A stretch of DNA of 64,000 bases from Alteromonas aestuariivivens (GCF_003367475.1 NZ_QRHA01000005.1:62001-126000), one strand, 5' to 3'. Counted from the first letter of the stretch, positions 37,686 to 47,594 are shown. Numbers and translations are program-made. Notes: generated from the letters alone by a model not told the origin.

Positions 37686-37901
37686 ATGCCCCAAAATAGC
37701 CGTTATTCCGATCAGGAATTCGAAACACTGATGAATAAAATCCTGTTCATACTGGAAGAGAATCAGGTAAACCGGGATTTGTCCCTAATGGTACTTGGCA
37801 ACGTGATCACGCATATTTTTAACACGCAGGTACCCGCCAGCCAGAGGGACAGCATGGCCGAACAATTTGCCAATGCACTGAAAAAAAGCATTAAGGGATA
37901 G
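37686..37901 (+). CDS. yejL: YejL family protein
   Basis: A 71-aa protein of the YejL (DUF1414) family, with the segment NRDLSLMVLGNVITHIFNTQVP highly typical. I began at the ATG at 37686, preceded by AGAGG, although the frame is open 18 codons further. It directly precedes the yejM-like gene by 11 bases. The function is unknown. Confidence 0.88.
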   Translation: MPQNSRYSDQEFETLMNKILFILEENQVNRDLSLMVLGNVITHIFNTQVPASQRDSMAEQFANALKKSIKG

Positions 37902-37912
37902 CACTTCATACT

Positions 37913-39436
37913 ATGATTTTAGCCGAATCTCCCCGACGTCAGCGGGTGACCAAGCTGGTCAACTGGGGCCACTGGTTTGCCCTGGTTAATATTGCGATTG
38001 CAATTATCATTGCGTCGATTTTTATCTTTTCATCACCTTCTCCGGGCACTGTTTCCGGGTCATTGTATTTGGTGGCAAACTGGTTGGGTCATATCGGCTT
38101 TCTGACCTTTTTCGGGTTTGTAATCTTCATACTCCCTCTGTGTTACCTGGTATCCAACCCCAGGGTAATTAAAGTTTCCGCCTCGGCCATCGCCGCCACC
38201 GGGCTTGCCCTGCTTGCATTTGACGCACTCCTGTATAACCGCACAGGCTTTCACATCAGCGTGAGTTCTGCCAATCTGTTACGCAGCGAAGCACAAACCC
38301 AAATCAGCCAGTTTGGTCTGCAGCAATGGGGCTTTCTGTCCATGCTGTTCGTAGTCTGGTTCGGATTTCAGCTCATACTGGCGAACGCTCTCTGGAAGCG
38401 GATTGACCGTCTGATGAGTCACAAAATCGGGATCCCGGTCACCAGTTTTTTTGTAGTGTGTTTTGTTGCCAGCCATGCCGTGCACGTTTGGGCAGACGCC
38501 AACCTGTATCAACCGATCATTAAACAGGACAACATGTTTCCCCTGTCCTACCCGGCAACGGCGAAAACCACCATGTCCCGATATGGTCTGCTCGATCTGG
38601 ACCGATATGAAGAGCGCAAACGGCTTCAGTTTGACCCGGATATTCACCAATTCACCTACCCAACCGCTCCGGTCTACTGTTCAATCAACAGTCAGCAAAA
38701 CGCATTGCTGATAGTTCAGACTGACAGTGCACCTCTGCCCGAACCGGGTAATTTGAATTTGCGAGTGGTGGAAAATTACTTCAGTACGGCCTCAACCCTC
38801 GACGGATTGTTGCTGACCACCCTTTTCGGCGTTCCGGAAATCTATCAGGAAAGCCTGGCGAAAGAGACCCCGATCATGCTGGCTTTGCCAATTGGCCTGG
38901 GTATGCCAACCTCATTGCATGTTGACGAGTCGTTGCCGACCAATATGTTTGAAGCCTATCAGAAGCCTTTAAGCAACCATCATCCGGGCTTGCACATTGC
39001 GTTTTTGCCGGCAGACAAAATTCAGGGCTACCTGAGCAATGAGGCGCTTGTATCCGGGCCTGTGCTGATTGCCAGTGGTTTTGGTCCGGATTCGCGCAAC
39101 CCGCGTGGCAGGTTGTTCACCAACCTTAACATCAACGCCCCTCTCTCCAGCACTGAAGATTTGGCCCCAACCATGCTCAACGCACTGGGATGCACTGCAC
39201 CGGTAAACTACTACTCAACCGGGCAAAATCTTCTGCAGCCTACCCGAAACTGGTTAGTTAGCACCTCAGGTGAGCGGGTGGTGGTAATCCACAACAGCCT
39301 GCGCACTGAAGTACTGAGCAACGGCAGTTATGAAATCAGCGATATTCAGACCGGTAACCGCAGCAATGAAGCGTTGAATGTTGATCTTCTGAGTCAGGCC
39401 ATCAAACATCTGACCCGTTTTTCACATCCGGAATAA
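37913..39436 (+). CDS. yejM: YejM/LapC-like membrane protein with short degenerate sulfatase domain
   Basis: A 507-aa inner-membrane protein. About five N-terminal membrane helices (residues 18-205, DUF3413) are followed by a periplasmic sulfatase-fold domain. In E. coli YejM (LapC, PbgA) controls LpxC stability and so lipopolysaccharide synthesis. The family is usually near 586 aa. This one is about 80 aa shorter. Its periplasmic part opens NALLIVQTDSAPLP, lacking the acidic metal-binding pattern of sulfatases. The gene order yejK / yejL-yejM supports the call. Regulation of LPS synthesis is inferred from the family. Confidence 0.83.
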   Translation: MILAESPRRQRVTKLVNWGHWFALVNIAIAIIIASIFIFSSPSPGTVSGSLYLVANWLGHIGFLTFFGFVIFILPLCYLVSNPRVIKVSASAIAATGLALLAFDALLYNRTGFHISVSSANLLRSEAQTQISQFGLQQWGFLSMLFVVWFGFQLILANALWKRIDRLMSHKIGIPVTSFFVVCFVASHAVHVWADANLYQPIIKQDNMFPLSYPATAKTTMSRYGLLDLDRYEERKRLQFDPDIHQFTYPTAPVYCSINSQQNALLIVQTDSAPLPEPGNLNLRVVENYFSTASTLDGLLLTTLFGVPEIYQESLAKETPIMLALPIGLGMPTSLHVDESLPTNMFEAYQKPLSNHHPGLHIAFLPADKIQGYLSNEALVSGPVLIASGFGPDSRNPRGRLFTNLNINAPLSSTEDLAPTMLNALGCTAPVNYYSTGQNLLQPTRNWLVSTSGERVVVIHNSLRTEVLSNGSYEISDIQTGNRSNEALNVDLLSQAIKHLTRFSHPE

Positions 39437-39442
39437 CGAAAC

Positions 39443-39982
39443 TCAGGTTAACAGGGGGACATCTTTAACCTGGTCTACTCTGATTACGGGTAAGTCAGTT
39501 GGTTGCAGCGCTTCCGACTGATTCACCCAAATCAGCTTTTTCACGCCTGCGGCATCGGCCGCCTGCATATCGCGCCAGCTGTCGCCCACCATTACTGATT
39601 CAGCCAAATTCAATTTCAATTCTTTGGCTGCGGTCAACAACATGCCTGGCCGTGGTTTGCGGCAGTGGCAGTCACGCCGGTATTCCCCCATGGCATCGTG
39701 CGGGTGATGAGGGCAATAATAGACCGCCAGTGGCCCGACACCCTGCAATTCAAACTGTCCGTTCATCCAGTCGCACAGTTCACGGAATTGCACTTCACTG
39801 TAGAAACCCCGTCCTATGCCAGACTGGTTGGTCACAATTACGGGCACATAGCCGCTATTCTGGTAACGCCGCACACATTCAAAGATCCCGTCGGTAAATG
39901 CAAAGTCCTTGATATTGCCAACGTATCCCCTGTCTTCGTTTACAATCCCGTCGCGGTCGAGAAACAACGCCTTATTGCTCAT
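39443..39982 (-). CDS. gmhB: D,D-heptose 1,7-bisphosphate phosphatase
   Basis: A 179-aa HAD-family phosphatase that removes the C7 phosphate during synthesis of ADP-heptose for the LPS inner core. The nucleophile motif FLDRDGIVNED, motif II (VIVTNQSGI), the zinc loop (CPHHPHDAMGEYRRDCHC) and the late VGDSWRDM are all present. It overlaps the end of rlmA by 11 bases, so it is translated together with it. Its place beside a YejM-like LPS regulator may be incidental. Confidence 0.93.
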   Translation of the reverse strand: MSNKALFLDRDGIVNEDRGYVGNIKDFAFTDGIFECVRRYQNSGYVPVIVTNQSGIGRGFYSEVQFRELCDWMNGQFELQGVGPLAVYYCPHHPHDAMGEYRRDCHCRKPRPGMLLTAAKELKLNLAESVMVGDSWRDMQAADAAGVKKLIWVNQSEALQPTDLPVIRVDQVKDVPLLT

Positions 39983-40856
39983 ACTGCCCTCCTGGCCTGT
40001 CGCCCGCTAACTTTCTCCAGAATCGTACGGTGAAATCTGCCGTAACCTCCGCTAGGTGATCCAGTTCCACGCGATGTTCTTCGTTCAGCCGCCATACGTA
40101 CGGCGTCATCGCGTACAGGGCTTGCCTTTGCGTGTCACTGGAAAACACCAGCTCAAAGGTTTCCCGGCAGGTTTCGAGCAATTCAAAGCCCGCTTTTTGA
40201 CTGGACTTCTGCTGGTGCTGCTGGGGCCGCTGGTAAACCTTTTGCTTGAGTTGCCACAAATGGTCCGGTCCAGGGTCAACCGTAACCAGGAGCCCTCGAG
40301 GCCTCAGAACACGTGCGTATTCATCATCTTTACCGGGTGCAAAAATCTGCATGATCACATCAAGCTGTTCATCCATTACCGGCAAACTGACACTGCTGGC
40401 AACCACAAACTGGGCTGACGGAAAAGATTTTGATGCCATTTCCACCGCTTGCTTGGCAATGTCACTGCCCGAAGCAACAACCGAATAACCGGCTACAGCC
40501 AATGCATCGGCGACAAACTTGAGGTACGCCCCCTCACCACAGCCTGCGTCATACAATATAAGCGGAGCAGCGGGCGGTTCTACGGAATATCTGATGGGCT
40601 TATTGTGCTGCACAAAAAGATTTTCCAGTTGCCTGGCCACGGCCTGCATTAATGGCAAATAGCCATGGCTGTCGTGAAATGCGCGCCGGGCATTGAGCAT
40701 GGCTTTATCGTCACCGGGGTGTTTGGACTTTTTCTGTTGCACCGGCAACAAATTAACATACCCGCTTTTGGCACGATCAAACGTATGGTTGTTGGCGCAC
40801 CGCCAGCTTGTGTCTTCGGTATTGAGTGCCAGGTGGCACAACGGGCACTGCCACAT
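39972..40856 (-). CDS. rlmA: 23S rRNA (guanine745-N1)-methyltransferase RlmA
   Basis: A 294-aa S-adenosylmethionine methyltransferase. The N-terminal zinc finger (CPLC at residues 4-7, then CANNH) and the DAGCGEG motif I identify the RlmA type, which methylates G745 of 23S rRNA in helix 35. The FDRAKSGYVNLLP and KHPGDDKAM segments are characteristic. The ATG is preceded by AGGAG. The downstream gmhB gene overlaps its end. Confidence 0.9.
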   Translation of the reverse strand: MWQCPLCHLALNTEDTSWRCANNHTFDRAKSGYVNLLPVQQKKSKHPGDDKAMLNARRAFHDSHGYLPLMQAVARQLENLFVQHNKPIRYSVEPPAAPLILYDAGCGEGAYLKFVADALAVAGYSVVASGSDIAKQAVEMASKSFPSAQFVVASSVSLPVMDEQLDVIMQIFAPGKDDEYARVLRPRGLLVTVDPGPDHLWQLKQKVYQRPQQHQQKSSQKAGFELLETCRETFELVFSSDTQRQALYAMTPYVWRLNEEHRVELDHLAEVTADFTVRFWRKLAGDRPGGQYEQ

Positions 40857-40943
40857 GCGAGCAGACTCCTGATAACATTCATGCGGGCATGCTACCAGAG
40901 AGTCACACTCAAGCGAAGTGCAAGCCCTTGGCGTTTGGTACTC

Positions 40944-41831
40944 TCAGGATTTAGCAAACAGTTCAAAGATGCTCGAAAAGTCCCGATGCCCGTTACCATG
41001 ATTCTGATGCACCCTGAACAGGCTTTGGGCGGCCGCCGCCATCGGTGTAGCACTTCCGGTTTCGGACGCTGCAGCCAGCGCCAGATCCAGATCCTTGTTC
41101 ATAAGCCTGACGAGGAAGCCACCCTGATAATCGTTGGCCGCCGGTACGTTATCCATCACCCCGGGGCAGGGATTGTATTTCTCCAGCGTCCAGTTTCCAC
41201 CCGAGCTGTTGCGCATAATTTCAGACACTACTTTTGGGTCCAGACCATGGTGAATAGCGAGCTGCAATGCTTCGGAGGTTCCGGCCATCAATACAGCGAG
41301 GAGCAGGTTATTGCAGATTTTTGCAATCTGTCCTGCACCGACCGGTCCGGCATGAAACAGGTTCACGCCCATGTTTTGCAATACCGGGCGAGCCAGCGCT
41401 ACCGCACTTTCATCTCCTCCCATGATGAAAGTAAGCGTTCCTGCCTTTGCTCCCCCAACGCCGCCGGAAACCGGGGCATCAACAAATGGGCACCCCTTGA
41501 GGTTTGCTTCCCAGGCGACTGCTCTTGCGGTTTCAGCATCAATCGTACTGCAATCAATTACCAGAGTGTCTGGCTCGATGCTGGCCAGTAGCCCGCTTTC
41601 ACCAAGATACAATTCCTGTACATGCGTGGCGGCCGGTAGCATGCTGATCACCACGGAGGCGTCTTTGGCAGCCTCGCTTGCGGTTTTGGCCTGACGTGCG
41701 CCCAGCCTGGTACAATGCGCCATGGCGTCTTGCACCAGGTCAAAGACACAAACCGACTGACCGTGTTTTAACAGGTTCGAAACCATGGGCCCACCCATGT
41801 TTCCCAAACCAATAAAGGCGATATGGCTCAT
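40944..41831 (-). CDS. mmsB: 3-hydroxyisobutyrate dehydrogenase
   Basis: A 295-aa NAD-dependent dehydrogenase of the beta-hydroxyacid family, which oxidises 3-hydroxyisobutyrate to methylmalonate semialdehyde in valine breakdown. The Rossmann motif GLGNMGGPM, the APVSGGVGGAKAGTL substrate motif and the catalytic lysine in GQIAKICNNL are present. Its start overlaps the stop of the upstream hydrolase by four bases. It is the last gene of the valine operon. Confidence 0.92.
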   Translation of the reverse strand: MSHIAFIGLGNMGGPMVSNLLKHGQSVCVFDLVQDAMAHCTRLGARQAKTASEAAKDASVVISMLPAATHVQELYLGESGLLASIEPDTLVIDCSTIDAETARAVAWEANLKGCPFVDAPVSGGVGGAKAGTLTFIMGGDESAVALARPVLQNMGVNLFHAGPVGAGQIAKICNNLLLAVLMAGTSEALQLAIHHGLDPKVVSEIMRNSSGGNWTLEKYNPCPGVMDNVPAANDYQGGFLVRLMNKDLDLALAAASETGSATPMAAAAQSLFRVHQNHGNGHRDFSSIFELFAKS

Positions 41832-42967
41832 GACCCTGCTCCTAATTTTGCTAGTGGATGTGAATGTTCTGGCCAGGGAGAGCGGAAAAAAACATTGATT
41901 ACATCATCAGGCACACTGCTCACATCGGCGTAGTGCCAGCGGGGCTGCCTGTCCTTGTCTATCAATAGCGCCCGCACTCCCTCCTGAAACTCACCATACT
42001 CGCCACACCGGCAAGACATGATTAGCTCCATCCTGAAACAGTCGGCCAGCCCCATGTGTGCCCCCCTGATGCACTGCTGGTAAACCAGGTGAGCGGTTAA
42101 AGGCGACCCTGCCAGCAGTGTCTGCTTCGCGCGCTGAAGCCAGCCATCCTGGCTGTCCGGCATATTGCATATAGCACCGACAATACTCTGCAAGTCGCCT
42201 TCACCACACAGTTCGTTAATGGTGTGCTGGTAATGCTTCATGTTAGATTCCGGTACGTCAGCCAGGCTCAAACAGTGATCTTCAAGCAGTTGACTGATTT
42301 GCAGGTGAACGTCGCGAATCTGATGCCAGGGATAACTGGCCATCGCAGCAAGCAATTCAGTCTTGTCTCCGTCGTCGCAAAGATAATTAGCCAACCCAAG
42401 ATACAAGGCATCTGATGCGTGAAGACTGGCGCCGGTCAACCCCAGAAACAGTCCGCTTTTTCCGGGCAGGCGAGGCAGGAAATAACTGCCTCCAACATCC
42501 GGGTAGAGACCAATGGTGATTTCCGGCATCGCCAGCCGCGACGACTGGGTAACAACCCGGTGGCTTGCGCCAACCAGCAAGCCCATTCCACCTCCCATGA
42601 CAACACCGTTACCCCATACGATAACGGGTTTGGGGTAACAGTGGATGGTATGATCAAGGGAGTATTCCGTAGTGAAAAAATCACACAGAAATTTTGGAAT
42701 TGTTCCCTGCTCTCTTTCCATGGCCTTATGCATGGAAACCACATCGCCGCCAGCACAAAATGCCCTGTCACCGGTGCCATCGATGTAAACAAACAACACA
42801 TCGTCCCGCGAACGCCAACGCTGTAACGCGTCCAGCATCAGCTGGGCCATGGTGAGGTCAAGTGCATTAAGAGCACCGGGCTTGTTAAGAGTGAGGTGGC
42901 CAATCACATGCCCTGATACCGTAGGCAGTTCTTGGACTAAAAGTGGAGACTCTTCGGCTTTTGTCAT
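41828..42967 (-). CDS. 3-hydroxyisobutyryl-CoA hydrolase
   Basis: A 379-aa crotonase-fold enzyme. The length, the AFCAGGDVVSMH and GGGMGLLVGASHR motifs, and the EITIGLYPDVGGSYFLPRL signature fit the HIBCH group, which releases 3-hydroxyisobutyrate from its CoA ester. This is longer than a plain enoyl-CoA hydratase (about 260 aa). It is in the valine operon between the acyl-CoA dehydrogenase and mmsB. A separate enoyl-CoA hydratase is absent from this operon. Confidence 0.88.
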   Translation of the reverse strand: MTKAEESPLLVQELPTVSGHVIGHLTLNKPGALNALDLTMAQLMLDALQRWRSRDDVLFVYIDGTGDRAFCAGGDVVSMHKAMEREQGTIPKFLCDFFTTEYSLDHTIHCYPKPVIVWGNGVVMGGGMGLLVGASHRVVTQSSRLAMPEITIGLYPDVGGSYFLPRLPGKSGLFLGLTGASLHASDALYLGLANYLCDDGDKTELLAAMASYPWHQIRDVHLQISQLLEDHCLSLADVPESNMKHYQHTINELCGEGDLQSIVGAICNMPDSQDGWLQRAKQTLLAGSPLTAHLVYQQCIRGAHMGLADCFRMELIMSCRCGEYGEFQEGVRALLIDKDRQPRWHYADVSSVPDDVINVFFRSPWPEHSHPLAKLGAGS

Positions 42968-42985
42968 GCTGATTACACCTCCTGA

Positions 42986-44146
42986 TTAAAGAATTTCCCG
43001 TTCGTCGGCAATCAGCCTGCGCCCGATGATTACCCGCATGATTTCGTTGGTGCCTTCCAAAATCTGGTGCACCCTCACGTCTCTCACATGGCGTTCGAGC
43101 GGGTATTCCCGAATGTAGCCATAGCCACCATGAAGCTGCAGGGCTTCATTACAAACCGTAAATCCGACATCGGTGGCAAAACGCTTTGCCATTGCGCAGT
43201 AGGCGGTTTTATCCGCATCGCCATTATCCAGTTTGCTGGCAGCAAGTCGCACCAACTGGCGCGCAGCCACCAGTTCTGTGGCCATATCAGCCAACTTGAA
43301 CTGCAAAGCCTGAAATGCCGCCAGAGGCTTTCCAAACTGCTGTCGCTCCTGCATGTACTGACGCGCTGTATTGAGGGCCTGTTGTGCTGTTCCCACTGAA
43401 CAGGTTGCTATGTTGATGCGACCACCATCCAGCCCCTGCATCGCCATTTTGAACCCCTCGCCCTCTTCTCCGAGTAACCAGCTGCTGTCCAGTTCCACAT
43501 TATCAAATGTGATCATCCGGGTAGGCTGCGCGTTCCAGCCCATTTTGTCCTCCGGTTTTCCGTAAAGGATACCGGTAGCATCCGCCGGAACCGCAAACGC
43601 AGAAATTCCTCCTGGCCCTTCTCCACCGGTACGTGCCATTACAACCAGCACATCGGTGCTGCCGGCACCGGATATAAAGACTTTTGAGCCATTTAATATA
43701 TAGCCGCCTGGGTGAGCACGTGCGGTAGTTTTCAGTGATGCAGCATCAGAGCCGGCCCCGGGTTCCGTCAGGCAGTAAGAAGCCAGTTTCTCACCACTTA
43801 CCAGTTCTTCAACCCAACGTTGCTTGACAGACGACTGCCCCCAACGGGCAATCATCCAGGTAGCCATGTTGTGAATGGTGAGCATGGCCGTTGTGGTGGT
43901 GCACCCCATCGCAAGCTGTTCAAAAATGATAGATGCGTCCAGCCGGGACAAACCAAGCCCCCCGTCCTGTTCTGGTGTATAGAGGCCGCAAAATCCCAGT
44001 TCTCCTGCCTGTCTGAGGGTTTCCAGCGGAAAAGTATGATTGCGGTCCCACTCAGCTGCAAAGGGTACCATCTGTTGCATTGCAAACTGGCGGGCGGTTT
44101 CAGCAAAGGCCTGCTGTTCCTGGTTCAACTCAAAATTCATGTTCAA
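42986..44146 (-). CDS. Acyl-CoA dehydrogenase (probable isobutyryl-CoA dehydrogenase)
   Basis: A 386-aa FAD enzyme. The flavin motifs YCLTEPGAGSDA and FISGAG and the C-terminal ILEGTNEIMRVI motif, whose glutamate is the catalytic base of this subgroup, are all visible. Its place between mmsA and the 3-hydroxyisobutyryl-CoA hydrolase suggests isobutyryl-CoA as substrate. Substrate choice is inferred from context, not sequence. Confidence 0.88.
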   Translation of the reverse strand: MNMNFELNQEQQAFAETARQFAMQQMVPFAAEWDRNHTFPLETLRQAGELGFCGLYTPEQDGGLGLSRLDASIIFEQLAMGCTTTTAMLTIHNMATWMIARWGQSSVKQRWVEELVSGEKLASYCLTEPGAGSDAASLKTTARAHPGGYILNGSKVFISGAGSTDVLVVMARTGGEGPGGISAFAVPADATGILYGKPEDKMGWNAQPTRMITFDNVELDSSWLLGEEGEGFKMAMQGLDGGRINIATCSVGTAQQALNTARQYMQERQQFGKPLAAFQALQFKLADMATELVAARQLVRLAASKLDNGDADKTAYCAMAKRFATDVGFTVCNEALQLHGGYGYIREYPLERHVRDVRVHQILEGTNEIMRVIIGRRLIADEREIL

Positions 44147-44155
44147 CCACTCTCA

Positions 44156-45646
44156 CTAATCAATCGAAATCGTCATGTTAGGCGCGCCCGGAATGTCATT
44201 TTCCAGCCATCGGGAGGTTACCGTTTTGGTTTCCGTGTAGAAACGAACGGCCTGTTTGCCGTACGCGTGCAAATCACCAAAGAAGGAGTTCTTCCAGCCC
44301 GTAAATGAAAAGAATGGCAAAGGTACGGGTATCGGTACGTTTACTCCCACCTGCCCGACTTCTACTTCACTCTGGTACTTGCGCGCCGCCGAGCCGCTGC
44401 TGGTAAATATAGACGTGCCATTTCCGTAAGGGTTGCGATTCACCAGCGCCAGTGCCTCATCCAAGTCACGAACAGACATGCAGCTCAGCACCGGACCAAA
44501 AATTTCCTGCTGATAAATATCCATGTCTGATGTCACACCGGTAAACACTGTAGGCCCAATCCAGTTACCGTTTTCATATCCGGCTACCGTTACCTCAGAG
44601 CCATCGACCAGGCAACGTGCCCCCTGCTGCTTACCGCTTTCAATCAAACTGAGCACCCGCTGTTTGGCTGCCGGGCTGATAAGAGGGCCGAATCCGGCTT
44701 TTTGATCATTCCACAAACCCGGTTTTATCTGGCTTATCCGATCCGCAAGCTCGGGGATCCAGTGTTCTGACTCTCCTACAAATACCGCTACCGATATGGC
44801 CATACAACGTTGCCCAGCCGCACCTACAGAGGCTCCGACCAAATTATTCAGAACATGCTCTTTATTCGCGTCAGGCATAATTACAGAATGGTTTTTAGCC
44901 CCGGCGAAACATTGTGCTCGCTTCATGTTGGCGGTCGCCGTCTGGTAGATTGCCCGGCCAACCGGAACTGAACCCACGAAAGAAACCGCTTTAACCTCCG
45001 GGCTATGAAGCAAACGATCTACCTGTTCCTTGCCCCCGTGGACCACATTCAGTACCCCGGGCGGCGCACCAGCTTTCTCAAACAGTTGCGCAAGTTTCAT
45101 TGGCGTCAACGGATCCTGCTCCGACGGTTTTAAAACAAAGGTATTGCCGCAGGCAACTGCCAGAGGAAACATCCAAAGTGGAATCATTGCCGGAAAATTG
45201 AACGGTGTGATACCCACGCACACGCCCAGTGGCTGGGTAAAGCTGAAGGTATCAATTCCTCTTGCCACATTTTCTGCGGTTTCCCCCATCATCAGTGAAG
45301 GAATGTTCATGGCCTGTTCCACCACTTCAATACCGCGCCACACGTCCCCCATAGCATCTTCATAGGTTTTACCGGTTTCCTGCGACAGAAGCTCAGCTAT
45401 TTCCTGCTGATGGGCTTTCAACAACGCCTGGTACCGCATCATCACACGTGCGCGCTCTGTAACAGGGACATGTCGCCACTGGGAAAAAGCCGATGCAGCA
45501 CTCCTTACTGCGTGATCCAGTTCATCGGCAGTAGCGCATGGAACTCTGGCAATTACTGAATTATCAGCCGGGTTAGTCACATCCAGCCATTGGCCGGTGG
45601 AAGAGGTTATCAGTTCACCATTGATAGACAGTGGTACGGTTTGCAT
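44156..45646 (-). CDS. mmsA: Methylmalonate-semialdehyde dehydrogenase (acylating)
   Basis: A 496-aa aldehyde dehydrogenase that makes propionyl-CoA from methylmalonate semialdehyde, the last reaction of valine catabolism in this operon. The nucleophile cysteine lies in [14 protein letters not shown], as in the CoA-dependent MMSDH group, and the [16 protein letters not shown] segment is diagnostic. I began at the ATG at 45646, with GTGAGGA upstream, five codons inside the longest open frame. It is first in the operon. Confidence 0.92.
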   Translation of the reverse strand: MQTVPLSINGELITSSTGQWLDVTNPADNSVIARVPCATADELDHAVRSAASAFSQWRHVPVTERARVMMRYQALLKAHQQEIAELLSQETGKTYEDAMGDVWRGIEVVEQAMNIPSLMMGETAENVARGIDTFSFTQPLGVCVGITPFNFPAMIPLWMFPLAVACGNTFVLKPSEQDPLTPMKLAQLFEKAGAPPGVLNVVHGGKEQVDRLLHSPEVKAVSFVGSVPVGRAIYQTATANMKRAQCFAGAKNHSVIMPDANKEHVLNNLVGASVGAAGQRCMAISVAVFVGESEHWIPELADRISQIKPGLWNDQKAGFGPLISPAAKQRVLSLIESGKQQGARCLVDGSEVTVAGYENGNWIGPTVFTGVTSDMDIYQQEIFGPVLSCMSVRDLDEALALVNRNPYGNGTSIFTSSGSAARKYQSEVEVGQVGVNVPIPVPLPFFSFTGWKNSFFGDLHAYGKQAVRFYTETKTVTSRWLENDIPGAPNMTISID

Positions 45647-45696
45647 ATTGTCCTCACGCATTCTTTCGCTCGGTTCTCACCCTAACGGAAACTTTA

Positions 45697-45710
45697 CCTT
45701 TACGTAAGCG
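45697..45710 (-). promoter_or_regulatory. TTACGTAA dyad upstream of the valine operon
   Basis: An 8-bp palindrome TTACGTAA (45700-45707) lies within CCTTTACGTAAGCG, about 55 bp upstream of mmsA. It resembles the ACGTAA-rich sites I recall for the MerR-type branched-chain regulator LiuR, but the flanks are not fully symmetric and no liuR is in the window. Confidence 0.3.
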
Positions 45711-45902
45711 TCACTCATTAAACGCAATGTAACTCATTTGTAAATATAATGTGACACGCAAGGATCAGCAAAGACCGGCTACCGGGTTATTCCGGCCAAT
45801 ACCTATGCAATGAAATACCATACAGACCATCCCGACAGGTATTGCTAAGCTTGCTCAATAATCATAAGCGCCGCTGCCAGTGCACCGACCAAGGACCCTG
45901 AA

Positions 45903-47585
45903 ATGCCCTATCGCCTTGCCATTGTTGAGGATAATGCCACTGCCAGAGCCAACCTGCGCAGCCTCATACTGCCGCTAGGTGAATTTGAGATTAGCAGCTT
46001 TGCCAGCGGCCAGGAGCTCAAACAGGCACTCAGGAAGCAGAACTTTGAGTTGATCCTGTTCGACTTCCATCTTGGTCAGCAAAAAAACGGCGTAGAATGG
46101 GTCCAGGACCTGAGGCACAGCCGCTTTATCAAGCCCAGTACCGGCGTCGGTTTCATCACGTCTGACCGCTTGCCTCAGACCATCGGGCAAATCATTGATG
46201 CCCAGCCAGACATGCTGATCATAAAGCCCTACACAACAGCACTGGTGTTGCGTAATCTGAAGCACTATTTGTCTTTGCGTAAGCAGATTGGCCCCGTTTT
46301 ACTGCTTATGGACGATGATAATAATCATCAGGCACTGGAGCAGCTCAACAGCCTGTACCATAAGACCCTGCCTCAAAAGCTGCATACCGATTTGACCAAG
46401 CTTGAAGCCAGGCTGCTGATGAGCCTTGGCAAAACTTCTCAGGCCAAGGCCCTGTTCGAAAGTGTTTTGCTGAATTCTGACAAAATATTGTGGGCCCAAT
46501 GGGGGCGCATCAAATGTCAGTATCTGGAAGGAAACTGGTACGATTGCCAGGCCCAGTTGGCCAATCTGCTCACCACCACCCTAGCCCGGGACAAAGCGTT
46601 TGAATGGCTTGCATGCCTGTGCTTTGAACAGCAGGCTTATGACCACGCCGAATATTACCTTGATCGGATTAAAGTCAGTGAGTTGAGTGGTGCCGCGACA
46701 CGCCTGAAATCACTTACCTACCAAAAACAGGACCGGATTTTGGAAGGGCTTGCTCTGCTCGAGAAAAAGCGGGAATACAACCGTACCGCTAAAGAGCGCT
46801 TTAATGAGTTTACGTTTGAACTGGCCGAGTTCTATCTCGCCATCGCAGAGCAGCAACCACACGACAACCGCACAGAGGCGCTGGCTCATGCCCGCCGCCT
46901 TATTGGCCTGGCAGGCCGTAATCAATCTGACCTGCAGCTGGTTCAGAAACGGGATTTTCTGCTCGCTCACACCGCCATACTTGATCAGGACCTGCAGCGC
47001 GCAGGTCACCTCATCGAAGATGACACCATGGGCCACTTTGAACGCACGGATACCGCCACCCTTATTACTGCCAGCAAAGTCTACGCGGCGCTGAATCAGC
47101 CTGATCAGGCAAAGCAGGTCCTCGCGCTGGCCAAACAGCGCAACCAAAACGACCTGAATCTGGCCGACCGCATGAGCCTGGGCGCAAAGATACTCGACAG
47201 CCAGCGAGCTCTGGGGCTGGCGGAAAGCGAGGCAAAAGTACTGAACCGGCAGGGAACGAAGCTGTATTTAGAAAAAGCACTCTGTCAGGCCATGCAGTCG
47301 TTTTATGAAGCCTACGAACTGATGCCTGGCGTAGCTGCCTATGGACTTAACCTGCTGCAGAGCATGGTCGAGGATGGCAGGGCCGTGTTTCGCTCCTGCT
47401 CCTGCAAAACCTTGCTCGAAAGCCTTGAAAAACTGGCGATGAACGATTCAAACCGCCAGCGTTTTCGCAATCTTAAAAACCAGATCCTGGCGACGCCCGA
47501 CGTATTCATGCCAACGCCACCTCTGGAAGCAAACCCGGAAGAAATCTCAGGGCCTTCGGAAACCACAATTAAAGCATCCGCCTAG
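45903..47585 (+). CDS. Response regulator fused to TPR repeats (second paralogue)
   Basis: A 560-aa protein with the same layout as the gene at 21.0 kb. The receiver domain occupies residues 1-122 (acidic pair E9-D10, phospho-acceptor D54 in LILFDFHLG, lysine in MLIIKPY), and a long helical TPR-like body follows. Shared phrases such as HSRFIKPSTG versus FRKFIKPST mark the two as paralogues, although they have diverged widely. There is no kinase neighbour. The C-terminal 30 residues are proline- and glutamate-rich and probably disordered. Confidence 0.88.
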   Translation: MPYRLAIVEDNATARANLRSLILPLGEFEISSFASGQELKQALRKQNFELILFDFHLGQQKNGVEWVQDLRHSRFIKPSTGVGFITSDRLPQTIGQIIDAQPDMLIIKPYTTALVLRNLKHYLSLRKQIGPVLLLMDDDNNHQALEQLNSLYHKTLPQKLHTDLTKLEARLLMSLGKTSQAKALFESVLLNSDKILWAQWGRIKCQYLEGNWYDCQAQLANLLTTTLARDKAFEWLACLCFEQQAYDHAEYYLDRIKVSELSGAATRLKSLTYQKQDRILEGLALLEKKREYNRTAKERFNEFTFELAEFYLAIAEQQPHDNRTEALAHARRLIGLAGRNQSDLQLVQKRDFLLAHTAILDQDLQRAGHLIEDDTMGHFERTDTATLITASKVYAALNQPDQAKQVLALAKQRNQNDLNLADRMSLGAKILDSQRALGLAESEAKVLNRQGTKLYLEKALCQAMQSFYEAYELMPGVAAYGLNLLQSMVEDGRAVFRSCSCKTLLESLEKLAMNDSNRQRFRNLKNQILATPDVFMPTPPLEANPEEISGPSETTIKASA

Positions 47586-47594
47586 CCAGACTAG

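Noticed and set aside
40665..41591. 308-aa plus-strand open frame across the rlmA end and mmsB
   Set aside because: Antisense to two well-recognised genes; its translation is irregular, with scattered Cys, His and Arg.
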